Part shown: positions 26,762 through 35,460 of the stretch, piece after piece | Numbering within the stretch: position 1 is the first letter of the stretch | How the letters are laid out: each line of letters begins with the position of its first letter | Notes under the pieces: model-generated | What the model saw: the letters and a program-made list of their open reading frames with translations, nothing else | What the model was told of the DNA's origin: nothing | The model's database searches: none | Position numbers and translations under genes: made by a program | Source of the DNA: Sva-07 sp963752815 | GTDB taxonomy: Bacteria; Actinomycetota; Acidimicrobiia; Acidimicrobiales; Ilumatobacteraceae | Direction of reading: 5' to 3' | DNA: 64,000 nt | Assembly: GCA_963752815.1 (NCBI GenBank) | Contig: CAVVZI010000015.1 | Span: 1,116,001-1,180,000 of the forward strand

Positions 26762-29077
26762 GTGACGGCGTACTCCCGGCGACAAGATCAGATCGATGCC
26801 GCCGGTCCCGATGGTGCGGTGCGTGGGCTCGCCTACTGCCGCACGCTGTCGGACATGACGGACGAGTGGGTCGTCGACGTGTTCGATCAGGCGATCGCCG
26901 AGCACCGGCCCGACAAGGGGCGGGTCGCGCTGCTCGCCATCGGCGGGTACGGGAGGGGCGAACTGGCGCCGTTCAGCGACCTCGACATCCTGCTCGTGCA
27001 CGACGTCAAGGCCAGGGAGTTGCGGTCGAAGGTCACGCCGTTGGCCTCGGCCATCTGGTACCCGCTGTGGGATGCGGGCGTGAAGCTCGGACATTCGGTG
27101 CGCAGCGTGAAGGAGCAGATCGAGATCGGGCGGGTCGATCTCGAATCCGCCACGGCGATGCTCACGGTGCGGCCGCTCGCCGGCGACGACGAACTTGCCC
27201 GGGAGGTGATGGCCGCCGGGCTCGAGGTGTGGCGATCGAAGGGGGAACGCAATCTGGCGGCGCTCCACAACCTGGTCGTCGCCCGGCAGGACGAGGAGAG
27301 TGAGGTTGCGTACCGCCTCGAACCCGATCTGAAGGACGGTCGCGGCGGTCTGCGTGACATCCAATCGCTCCGCTGGGCCCAGGAGTGTGGGATGAACGTG
27401 CGGGCGGCCGACGAGGCCGACCTCGCACGGTGTTACGACGTCCTCCTGCGCGCCCGGGTCGCGCTCCACCTCACGACCGAGCGCCCCGGCGATTCGCTCC
27501 GCCTGGAAGATCAGGACGCCGCCGCCGCGCAGGGCGGCTGGAGCGACGCCGACGACATGATGGCGTCGGTCGCGATGGCGGGCCGGACGGTGGCGTGGCT
27601 CGTCGACGAGAACTGGGATCGCACGATCCCCCGCACGAACGTGCCACCGAACCGGGCCGTCGCGCCGGGCATCATGTTGTTCAACGGCGAGATCGAGCTG
27701 TCCGACGGAGCGCATCCCGCCGAGGACCAGGCGCTCGTACTCACCGCGGCTGTCGCCGCCGCCCGTGTCGGCGTGCGCATCGGACGGCAGTCCCTCGATC
27801 GGCTCAAGCAGGACGTGGAGGGCTGGCCGGGCAACTGGCCCGTCGGCGCCCGATCGGAGCTGGTCGCTCTGCTCCTCGAAGGACATCGGGCCCTGCCGGC
27901 GCTCGAGGCGCTCGATCAGCACGAGCTCTTCGGTCGTCTCATGCCGGAATGGGAGCCCGTCCGGTCGAAGCCGCAGCGCAACGCGTACCACCGCTTCACC
28001 GTCGATCGTCACCTCTGGGAGGCCGCCGCCAACGCCGCCGAGTTCGCGCCGCGCGTCAGCCGGCCGGACCTGCTCGTGATCGGAGCCCTGCTCCACGACA
28101 TCGGCAAGGGGTATCCGGGCGATCACACCGAGGCCGGGATGGCGATCGTGCGCCAACTCGCTCCACGGCTCGGGTTCGGGCCGGGCGAGGTCGACACGCT
28201 GGTGGCGATGGTCGAACACCATCTGCTCCTTCCCGATTTCGCACTGCGGCGCGACATCACCGACAAGGCCACGATCGAGAAGGTGGCGGAGGCCGTCGAG
28301 ACCGTCGAACGGCTCGAGCTGCTCCATGCGCTCACGGACGCCGATTCGAGGGCGACCGGTCCCGCGGCGTGGGGCTCGTGGCAGGCGGAGCTCGTCAACG
28401 AACTCGTGACCCGGGTGCGTCACGTGCTCGGCGGCGGCGATGTCACCGAGGTGACCTGGCGGCTGTTCCCCGATGCCGAGACGCTCGCTCGAATGGCGGC
28501 GGAGACGGTCGATGTCCGACGCGACGGTGACGTGATCACGGTGGTGAGCACCGATCGCGCCGGTTCGTTCAGCCGGATCGCGGGTGTGCTGTCGATGCAC
28601 GGCCTCGATGTCCTGAGTGCGCAGGCTCTCTCCGACGAGCACGGGATGGCGGCGTCACAGTTCCGGGTGATGAGCGACACGGCGGACATGAAATGGGGAG
28701 AGGTGAAGGCCGACCTGGGCCGGGCGCTGGCGAACGAACTCGCGATCGAGGCACGGATCGCGGAGCGGGCGACGACCTATCGGCGTCGACGCCGGACGCA
28801 GGCCGGCCAGCCGGCCGCGCCGAAGGTCGTGTTCGACGACGCGGCCTCCAGCAACGCCACGGTGATCGAGGTGCGGGCGACCACCAAGATCGGCATCCTG
28901 CATCGCATCACCAAGGCGCTCGGAGAGCTCGGCCTCGACATCCGGCACGCGACCGTGCAGTCGATCGGCATGGACGTCGTCGACACGTTCTACGTCCGCT
29001 CCGCATCGGGCGGCCTCGTGACCGATCCGCAACACCGCCGCGAGATCATCAAGGCCGTCCTGCACGCGGTGTCGTGA
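26762..29077 (+). CDS. glnD: Protein-PII uridylyltransferase / uridylyl-removing enzyme
   Basis: 771 residues from GTG 26762, the first start beside a plausible N-terminus (VTAYSRRQDQID). Domain order: nucleotidyltransferase (LLAIGGYGRGELAPFSDLDI near residue 58), a GlnD linker domain, an HD phosphohydrolase (GALLHDIGKGYPGDHTEAG near residue 441) and two ACT domains (VVSTDRAGSFSRIAGVLSMH and VRATTKIGILHRITKALGEL). It senses glutamine and (de)uridylylates or adenylylates PII to control nitrogen assimilation. No PII or amt gene adjoins it here. All domains are intact. Confidence 0.96.
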   Translation: MTAYSRRQDQIDAAGPDGAVRGLAYCRTLSDMTDEWVVDVFDQAIAEHRPDKGRVALLAIGGYGRGELAPFSDLDILLVHDVKARELRSKVTPLASAIWYPLWDAGVKLGHSVRSVKEQIEIGRVDLESATAMLTVRPLAGDDELAREVMAAGLEVWRSKGERNLAALHNLVVARQDEESEVAYRLEPDLKDGRGGLRDIQSLRWAQECGMNVRAADEADLARCYDVLLRARVALHLTTERPGDSLRLEDQDAAAAQGGWSDADDMMASVAMAGRTVAWLVDENWDRTIPRTNVPPNRAVAPGIMLFNGEIELSDGAHPAEDQALVLTAAVAAARVGVRIGRQSLDRLKQDVEGWPGNWPVGARSELVALLLEGHRALPALEALDQHELFGRLMPEWEPVRSKPQRNAYHRFTVDRHLWEAAANAAEFAPRVSRPDLLVIGALLHDIGKGYPGDHTEAGMAIVRQLAPRLGFGPGEVDTLVAMVEHHLLLPDFALRRDITDKATIEKVAEAVETVERLELLHALTDADSRATGPAAWGSWQAELVNELVTRVRHVLGGGDVTEVTWRLFPDAETLARMAAETVDVRRDGDVITVVSTDRAGSFSRIAGVLSMHGLDVLSAQALSDEHGMAASQFRVMSDTADMKWGEVKADLGRALANELAIEARIAERATTYRRRRRTQAGQPAAPKVVFDDAASSNATVIEVRATTKIGILHRITKALGELGLDIRHATVQSIGMDVVDTFYVRSASGGLVTDPQHRREIIKAVLHAVS

Positions 29078-29113
29078 CGTGCGCTGGTCGGAGACGGTGA
29101 TGCGTCGCCTAGC

Positions 29114-29812
29114 GTGCAGACCGTGACGGCGAGCGCCCACGACCTTGCCCGGTGGAGTGAAACGCTGGCGGCGATCGCCCGCACCGGGATGGGGTTCACA
29201 CAGAGCCTGTACGAGCGAGAACGCTACGAAGAGGTGTTGCACGTCGCGGCCGACATCAAGGCGGCGGCACGCGAGATGGCCGAGGCGGTCGAGGTGCAAC
29301 GCGAGACCGATCATTTCGTGCAGGAATGGATGGAGTCGATCGGTGAGGGCGTGCCCGGCTACGTCACGCCGAAGGTGGCGATCGGAGCGATCGTCGGCAA
29401 CGACCGCGGCGAGTTGCTGCTCGTCCAGCGCAAGGATTCGGGAATCTGGCTGTACCCCACGGGATGGGCCGACGTCGGCTACTCACCGGCCGAGGTGGCG
29501 GTGAAGGAGGTCGAGGAGGAGACCGGTATCGAATGCGATCCGCTCCGGCTGCTCGGCGTGGTCGACGGCCAGCGGATGGGGTTCAGCCGCTTCGGCATGT
29601 ACATGCTGCTGTTCCACTGTGTGGCCACCGGCGGCGAACTGCGGCCGCATCCGCTGGAGACGGCCGACGTCGGTTGGTTTGCCGACGATGCACTCCCCGA
29701 GCCCGCGGCCGGGGCGCAATGGTGGGGACCGATGGCCTTCGCCGCGATCCGCGGCGAGGACGCGCCGGCCACGTTCGACCCGGTCCGGTCGCCGGTGTGG
29801 CGCGTGGAGTGA
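29114..29812 (+). CDS. Nudix hydrolase with N-terminal helical domain
   Basis: About 232 residues from GTG 29114 (GTG 29123 is also possible). The N-terminal 70 residues form the helical extension seen in PF12535-type Nudix proteins (ARWSETLAAIARTGMGFTQS, YEEVLHVAADIKAAAREMAE). The Nudix box is at about residues 118-140 (GWADVGYSPAEVAVKEVEEE, then TG). Compared with the consensus, the first Glu is Tyr (VGYSP) and the REUxEE Arg is Lys, while the metal-binding EVEEE cluster is intact. The substrate is probably an ADP-sugar or other nucleotide. Convergent with the PAC2 gene. Confidence 0.88.
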   Translation: MQTVTASAHDLARWSETLAAIARTGMGFTQSLYERERYEEVLHVAADIKAAAREMAEAVEVQRETDHFVQEWMESIGEGVPGYVTPKVAIGAIVGNDRGELLLVQRKDSGIWLYPTGWADVGYSPAEVAVKEVEEETGIECDPLRLLGVVDGQRMGFSRFGMYMLLFHCVATGGELRPHPLETADVGWFADDALPEPAAGAQWWGPMAFAAIRGEDAPATFDPVRSPVWRVE

Positions 29813-29858
29813 CACCCGTCTGATCGGCGCGTCCTGATCGAGGCCGTGTGGGTTGGCT

Positions 29859-30755
29859 TCAGTCGTCGGTGCGGTCGCGCAGGAACCGTTCGACCTCTTC
29901 GACCAGCGCGTCGGGGTCGACCGCTTCGGTGAAGTCGTCGTCGCCGTCCTCGTCGTCGTCGGCCGAGTCGAAACCGGCGCCGTCGTCGGCCATCTGCTCG
30001 AGACGGTGCACGTATTCGACCATGTCGTCGTCGGCGCCGATCAGCGACGACACGCGTGCGTCGTACTCTTCGGCTGCGGCGGCGAACCGGTTGAGCGGCG
30101 CGGGTGTGCCGATCATCGAGCAGGCGCGCTCGACGAGCGCCATGGCCGCCTTCGGCGAGGGGATCTGCGACGCATAGCCGGGAACCGCCGCCCAGAGCGA
30201 CGCGGTGGACAGGCCATGGCGTTGCAGGGCGTCCTGGAGCACCCCCACGATCCCGGTGGGGCCTTCGTACTGCGACCGTTGCAGTTCGAAGCGCTCCATC
30301 ATCGTGTCGTCGGTCGCCGTGCCGATCAGCGGCACGGGCCGCGTGTGCGGGACGTCGGCGAGCAACGCACCGAGGGAGAGCGCCATGCTGACGTCGAATC
30401 GGTCGGCGATACCCACGATCTGCTCGGTGAAGAGACGCCAGCGGAGCGCCGGCTCGGGGCCGAGCACGAGCAACACGTCGGTGCCGGGAAGGGAGACCGA
30501 CCAGACGCCCACGGTGGGCCAGACGATCGACCGGTGGTGCTCCTCGTCGAGACGCACCTGCGGGCGGACCGTGGCGAAATCGGTGAACACGTCGGGATCG
30601 ATCTCGGCCAGCGCCGATGCTCCCCACGACTCGATCATCCCGCGAACGGCGCTGGACGCGGCGTCACCGGCGTCGTTCCAGCCGGTGAACGCGCTCAGCA
30701 GGACCGGACGCGTCAGACCGGGCTCGGCGATCCAGCGAACGTGCTCGGTTCCCAC
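29859..30755 (-). CDS. PAC2 family protein
   Basis: 298 residues from ATG 30755. PAC2 features: LLSAFTGWNDAGDAASSAVR near the N-terminus, DTVRPQV-like FATVRPQVRLDEEHHR, LLVLGPEPALRWRLF, ALLADVPHTRPVPLIGTATD and PAVPGY-like WAAVPGYASQIPSPKA. The C-terminal 40 residues are very acidic (DSADDDEDGDDDFTEA). PAC2 proteins are related to proteasome assembly chaperones and are widespread in actinobacteria, but their bacterial role is not established. Divergent from the GNAT gene. Confidence 0.9.
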   Translation of the reverse strand: MGTEHVRWIAEPGLTRPVLLSAFTGWNDAGDAASSAVRGMIESWGASALAEIDPDVFTDFATVRPQVRLDEEHHRSIVWPTVGVWSVSLPGTDVLLVLGPEPALRWRLFTEQIVGIADRFDVSMALSLGALLADVPHTRPVPLIGTATDDTMMERFELQRSQYEGPTGIVGVLQDALQRHGLSTASLWAAVPGYASQIPSPKAAMALVERACSMIGTPAPLNRFAAAAEEYDARVSSLIGADDDMVEYVHRLEQMADDGAGFDSADDDEDGDDDFTEAVDPDALVEEVERFLRDRTDD

Positions 30756-30797
30756 GCCGTCACGCTATCGCTCGGCGCGTTGTAGCGTCAGTGGACC

Positions 30798-31265
30798 GTG
30801 AGCGAGCACCGGCCTGATCCCGAAGCCGAACCCGATCCTGTCGACGTCGTCCCGGCCGTGACCGTCGACGACGAGCTCGTCGCAGCGTTCGAGCGGCTGA
30901 TCCCACAACTGTCGACGTCGTCCCTGCCGCCCACTGGCGCCGAACTCACCGACATCGTCGAGAACCCCGCAACGGTGTTGTTCCTGGCGCGTGTCGACGG
31001 TGCGATCGTGGGCAGCCTGACGCTCGCGTTCTACCGCATCCCGACCGGTCTCAAGGCGTGGATCGAGGATGTGGTCGTCGACGATGCGGTCCGCGGGCGC
31101 GGGGTCGGCGCGGCGTTGAACCAGGCGGCTCTCGCCGAAGCTCGCCGGCGCGGCTCCAAGGACGTGAGCCTGACGAGCCGGCCCTCGCGCGAGGCAGCGA
31201 ACCGCCTCTACCTTCGTCTCGGGTTCGTCGCCCGCGAGACGAACATGTACCGCTACACGTTCTGA
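30798..31265 (+). CDS. GNAT family N-acetyltransferase
   Basis: 155 residues from GTG 30798. An acidic Pro-rich N-terminus is followed by the GNAT core: VGSLTLAFYRIPTGLKAWIE (beta strands 2-4), the acetyl-CoA-binding DDAVRGRGVGAALNQAALAE and the C-terminal SREAANRLYLRLGFVARETN. The acceptor substrate is unknown. Its 3' end overlaps the convergent HEAT-repeat gene by 13 bp. Confidence 0.9.
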   Translation: MSEHRPDPEAEPDPVDVVPAVTVDDELVAAFERLIPQLSTSSLPPTGAELTDIVENPATVLFLARVDGAIVGSLTLAFYRIPTGLKAWIEDVVVDDAVRGRGVGAALNQAALAEARRRGSKDVSLTSRPSREAANRLYLRLGFVARETNMYRYTF

Positions 31266-31876
31266 TCAGGGTCGGACTGGTCGGGGGCAAACGCGCGCTC
31301 GAGGTCCTCGGCCGCCTGGCGGACCTGCCAGTCGCGGTCCTCGAGGGCACGGGCCAGCGCGGCGTCGACTTCTTCGCCGTCGAACGGGGCGAGCGCGAGG
31401 ACCGCCCGCCGGCGCACGGCCGGTTTGTCGCCGGTGGCCGCGAGGATCGCCGGTAGGCCGCGCTCGTCGCCGATCGCACCGAGCGCGGCAACCGCCGCCT
31501 CGCGTACGAGCGCGTCGTCGGCTGATCCGGCGAGGGCGATCAGCCGGTCGAGGACGGGCGCGCGGTTCGACTCGTGTTCGCCGCACGACCATGCCGCCAC
31601 CTCGACGACGGTCGGGTCGTCGTCGTGCAGCGCGCCGACGAGGTCGACGTCGGGATGGTGCGCGGCCACCTCGGCAGCGCGCCGCCGGACGGCACGGTCG
31701 GGGTCGGCGAGCGACCGCGTGAGCACGTCGTCGTCGAGGACGCCGATGCGCTCCAGGGCGCTCAGCGCCGTTGCCCGCACGGTCGGGTCGTCGCTGTCCA
31801 GTCCACGCCGAGCCGTGGCGGCATCGCCCCGGTGGCCGGCGACGGCGACGTCGCGCCGGGTGGGCGAGGCGGTCAC
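31253..31876 (-). CDS. HEAT-repeat protein
   Basis: 207 residues from GTG 31876. Five or six short HEAT/PBS-lyase repeats (DSDDPTVRATALSALERIGV; DPDRAVRRRAAEVAAHHPDV; DDALVREAAVAALGAIGDER; DRDWQVRQAAEDLERAFAPD). It is soluble, with no signal peptide, and probably a protein-interaction scaffold. Its GTG overlaps the stop of the upstream small membrane protein gene (GTGA), so the two are coupled. A frame extending far upstream to 33.6 kb is antisense to the Lon-like protease and was rejected. Confidence 0.85.
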   Translation of the reverse strand: MTASPTRRDVAVAGHRGDAATARRGLDSDDPTVRATALSALERIGVLDDDVLTRSLADPDRAVRRRAAEVAAHHPDVDLVGALHDDDPTVVEVAAWSCGEHESNRAPVLDRLIALAGSADDALVREAAVAALGAIGDERGLPAILAATGDKPAVRRRAVLALAPFDGEEVDAALARALEDRDWQVRQAAEDLERAFAPDQSDPDQNV

Positions 31877-32196
31877 TGTTTGAGCAGGTCGGTCATGGTG
31901 GTGACGAGCCAGGCGAGGCCGAACGCGGTGACGGTGGCGAGCACCACCCCGATCACGATCGCCAGGCCCGAACCGGCGACGACGGCCCAGATACGGCGGA
32001 AGATGCTGGGCCGCTTGTACAGCGGTGCCGTGGTCTCGGCGACGCCGATCGGCGCCCACTTCCGGCGCGGTAGTGACGACTCGCGTGGGATTCGGGCGGC
32101 GGCTCTGGCATTCTTGCGCCAACCAGTGAGCAGGAGCACCACGATGGCCAGCCCGGCCATCCACGCGGCCTGTGTAGTGAGATCCGTGACCGACAC
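31873..32196 (-). CDS. Small membrane protein with two helices
   Basis: 107 residues if started at GTG 32196 (VSVTDLTTQAAW), or 95 from ATG 32160. Two membrane helices (WMAGLAIVVLLLTGW and WAVVAGSGLAIVIGVVLATV, then TAFGLAWLV) are separated by a basic loop. No family recognised. It is cotranscribed with the HEAT-repeat gene. The GTG start would overlap the start region of the divergent Lon-like protease, with start codons only 5 bp apart, so both transcripts would have to begin at or inside the genes. The ATG 32160 start relieves this. Confidence 0.7.
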   Translation of the reverse strand: MSVTDLTTQAAWMAGLAIVVLLLTGWRKNARAAARIPRESSLPRRKWAPIGVAETTAPLYKRPSIFRRIWAVVAGSGLAIVIGVVLATVTAFGLAWLVTTMTDLLKQ

Positions 32197-33406
32197 GACG
32201 CCGACGATCGTACCCCCGCCTCCCGTTGCCCCGCCGGGCACCAGGCGCGCTTCGCGTGGACGGCGCCGGGTCGGGTGGTTCGTCGGTGGGGTCGGGATCG
32301 CCGCGCTGGTGTCGATCCTCGTGCTCTCGGTGCTCCCGTCGCAGCTCGTGGCGGAGAAGGAGAACGCCCGCACGGGCGAGTCCGAGCCGACGCCGTACGC
32401 CTTGACGCCGGCATCGGCCGAGCCGGTGACCGGCCGGATCGTGTTCGGCGACCTGCCCGCTGGTGTCGAGCGGTACGACACGAACCACGACTTCTACTTC
32501 GTCACGGTCACGTCGCCCGCGCAATCGGTGCTCGGCTGGCTGGCCGGCCGCAACGACGCCGCGGTGCGGTTCATCACCACCGAGGACAAGTTCGGGTCCC
32601 GCACGCCCGACCAGCGCCGGGAGATCAACCTGCAGTCGATGCGCACCGCCGCGCAGGAAGCGCAGTACGTCGCGCTGACCGCGCTCGGCTACGACGCGGA
32701 GATCACCCCGGGCAACGTGGTCGTCCAGGAGATGCTGTGCAAGACCGCATCCGACGACGGGTCGGAGTGCCTCGAGTACTTCCCGAGCGACGCCGAGGTC
32801 GACCCCGCCGACACGATCCTCGAGGCCGACGGCAAACCGTTGGCGTCGGTCGACGACCTCGTGGCGGCACTCGCCGACAAGAAGCCGGGTGACACCGTCG
32901 AGCTCCTGATCGACCGTCCGGGCGCCGGCGAGATGACCGTGACCGTCGAGTTGTCGGCGTCGCCCGACGACCCCGACCGCACGATCGTCGGCTTCCAGCC
33001 GTTCGACACCAGGGTGGTGAACCTGCCGTTCGAGGTCGACATCGAGACCGGAGACATCGGCGGACCATCGGCCGGCCTGTCGTTCACGCTCGCGCTGATC
33101 GACCAGTTGTCGCCGGGGCAGCTCACGGGCGGACGCAATGTCGCGGTGACCGGCACGATCGACCTCGACGGCTCCGTCGGGGCGATCGGCGGGTTGGCGC
33201 AGAAGGTGTCGGCGGTGCACCAGAACGGTGTCGACGTGTTCCTCGTCCCGGCATCGCAGCCGGAGCTCAAGGATCCGGCGCAGATGCAGACGCTGATCGA
33301 CGCGGGCCGTGGCGAGGTCGAGATCATTCCGGTGGCCACCCTCGACGAGGCCCTGGCGGCACTCGAGAAGCTCGGCGGCGACCCGCTGGTCAAGGTCGGC
33401 TCCTGA
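32186..33406 (+). CDS. Lon-like PDZ-domain membrane protease
   Basis: 406 residues from GTG 32186. A Pro-rich cytoplasmic N-terminus, one membrane helix (about residues 30-53, WFVGGVGIAALVSILVLSVL), a PDZ domain (about residues 205-265, DTILEADGKPLASVDDLVAA) and a Lon-type protease domain with the catalytic Ser in IGGPSAGLSFTLAL and the Lys in GGLAQKVSAVHQNG. The Ser-Lys dyad and PDZ arrangement are typical of actinobacterial PDZ/Lon proteins (YlbL in Bacillus). It lacks the AAA domain. It probably degrades membrane or envelope substrates. Upstream of the DivIVA and UPF0182 genes on the same strand. Confidence 0.93.
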   Translation: MTDTTPTIVPPPPVAPPGTRRASRGRRRVGWFVGGVGIAALVSILVLSVLPSQLVAEKENARTGESEPTPYALTPASAEPVTGRIVFGDLPAGVERYDTNHDFYFVTVTSPAQSVLGWLAGRNDAAVRFITTEDKFGSRTPDQRREINLQSMRTAAQEAQYVALTALGYDAEITPGNVVVQEMLCKTASDDGSECLEYFPSDAEVDPADTILEADGKPLASVDDLVAALADKKPGDTVELLIDRPGAGEMTVTVELSASPDDPDRTIVGFQPFDTRVVNLPFEVDIETGDIGGPSAGLSFTLALIDQLSPGQLTGGRNVAVTGTIDLDGSVGAIGGLAQKVSAVHQNGVDVFLVPASQPELKDPAQMQTLIDAGRGEVEIIPVATLDEALAALEKLGGDPLVKVGS

Positions 33407-33527
33407 CCGTCGACGCTTCCTGACCCGTGCCGTCCGCCGGCGATGGACTCGGTCGGGTATTTCGTGCTGTCGGGTACCCAGCGCCGATTGCCACGATTGA
33501 ACGGGGCGTGGCGCGTAGCGTTGCGGC

Positions 33528-35449
33528 ATGGCCATGTCGTTTGCCCGTCCCGATCCGTCGTCGCCGGCGTCGGTCGCCGACGCCGCGTTCGGCACCAGCC
33601 GTCGCGGTTTCGATCAGACCGAGGTCCGCGATTTCCTCAGGATGGTCGCCGCCGAACTCGGTCGGCTGCAGGAGCGCGAGCGCTTCCTCGAGCGCGAGCT
33701 GCGCACGGCGCAGACCAGTCCGGACCTCGACAACGTCCGCTTGGACGACGCGACGCTGACCCGCCTGCTGGGTGAGGAGACGGCGCGGGTGTTGACGACG
33801 GCGCGCGAGGCGTCGACCGAGATCCGTGAGAAGGCGGAACAGAACGCGGCGCGCCTGTTGAGCGAGGCGAGCGACGAGGCGGTGCGGATGCGTCAGGAGG
33901 CCGAGGTCGAGTCGTCGCGTCGCCGAGCCGATGCCGCGTCCGACGCCGAGGCCGAGTTGGCGATGGCCAAGCAGCAGGGCCGCGAGATGGTCAACGAGGC
34001 ACGTGCGTATCGCGAGCGGGTGCTCAGCGAACTCGCCCGGCGTCGCGAACTCGCCCGCGAGCAGATCGAACAGCTGATGCACGGTCGCGACCGACTGATG
34101 CAGGCGTTCGAGCGGGCGCGCATCGCGGCGGTCGACGTGGTGGCCGAACTCAAGCCGCTCGGCGAACCCGACGAGTACGTCAACCTGTCGCCCACCACCG
34201 GCCCGGTACCGGTGATGCTGCCCAACTCCCGACGCCCCGACGAGACCGTCACGCTGGACACGAGCGCTGCGGATGCCGAAGCCGAATCCGAAGCCGACGT
34301 TCCCGATGCGGACGCCGAAGTGCTCGAGCTCGACGCCGGCTCCCTCGATGTCGAGTTCGAGGCCGAGCGTGACGTCGTCGAATCGCCGAGCTGACGCCGA
34401 CGCCGACGCCGACGCCGACAACGACGCCACCGCCGAGGTGGACACCGAGGCCTTGGGCTCCGATGGCGAGGTGTCCGATGGCGAGCAGTCCGATGCGGAT
34501 GCCGAGGCTGAGGCCGCGTCCGAACCGGACACAGAGTCCGACGGCGACAGCGACAACGACGTCGCTGCCGCCGCCGACGGCGAGCACGATGACGATGAGC
34601 ATGACGACGGCGAGCACGATGACGTCGTCGTCGACCTGTTCGCTCGCATCCGGGCCGAGACGAGCGACGTCGCCTCGACCGAAATCCTCCACGAGGAGCC
34701 GGCCGACGAGCAGCTGGCCGACGAGCAGCCGGCCGTCGACGACTCCACCGGTGCCCCGGTCGCCGACGCCGATGACGATGACGACGGCCGCGCCCGACGA
34801 GTCGCCGTTTCGCCGCCGCGACGCCGAGTTGACACCGCTCATCGTGGCCAGTGCCCGCAAGCTCAAGCGGGTGCTCGCCGACGAGCAGAACGAGGCGCTC
34901 GACGGGCTGCGGCGGGGGAGCGCGGTGCTACCGGCTCGCGACGAGCACACCGCGCGCTTCGCCGAGGCCATCGACGACGAACTCCGCGCCGCGGCGGCCG
35001 CCGGCGCCGCATCGGTCGGGACCGGTCGCGGGGCCAAGCTCAACAAGGCCCAGATGACCACCGCGATCGGGGCCGGCCGCGACGCCCTCGCCGAGTGGCT
35101 GGTCAATCCGCTCCGTGAACGGCTCGAACGGCAACTCGCCGACGGGGCGGGCGACAACGAGGCGATCGCCAAGAGCATCCGCTCGGTGTACCGCGAGTGG
35201 AAGACGCAGCACATCGACGAACAGCTCGACGACGTGTTGCGGACCACCCACGGCCGGGCGGTCCTCGCTGCCCTCCCCGACGGCGCGCCGGTGTGCTGGG
35301 GGGTCGACGTCGAGCACCCCGCCTGCGCCGATGGTGACGACAACGCACTGGCCGGATGCGTGTCCGCAGGGACCCCGTTTCCGACCGGGCATCTGTTCGC
35401 ACCATCACATACCGGGTGCCGATGCCTACTCGTTCCCGCTGACCGGTAA
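33528..35449 (+). CDS. Long DivIVA-domain protein with acidic linker and MuF-like C-terminus (frame-broken)
   Basis: ATG 33528. The N-terminus is a DivIVA/Wag31 domain (FGTSRRGFDQTEVRDFLRMV) followed by a coiled coil to about residue 200. A very acidic, Asp/Glu/Ala-rich linker of about 180 residues (34240-34800) comes next, then a helical domain (ARKLKRVLADEQNEALDGLR... KSIRSVYREWKTQHIDEQLD) and a Cys/His-rich end (ACADGDDNALAGC, then FPTGHLFAPSHTGCRC). Frame changes occur at about 34391, in a GCCGAC tandem run, and near 34790; without them the protein would stop after the linker starts. DivIVA proteins mark cell poles or septa. The C-terminal end resembles phage MuF/head-morphogenesis domains, which is unexpected. 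The UPF0182 gene follows after 11 bp. Confidence 0.75.
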
Positions 35450-35460
35450 TCTTCGCGCCG

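Noticed and set aside
34391..34420. GCCGAC repeats as a programmed frameshift site
   Set aside because: No slippery heptamer with downstream structure was recognised. Given the many other breaks, a repeat-length or sequencing error is simpler.
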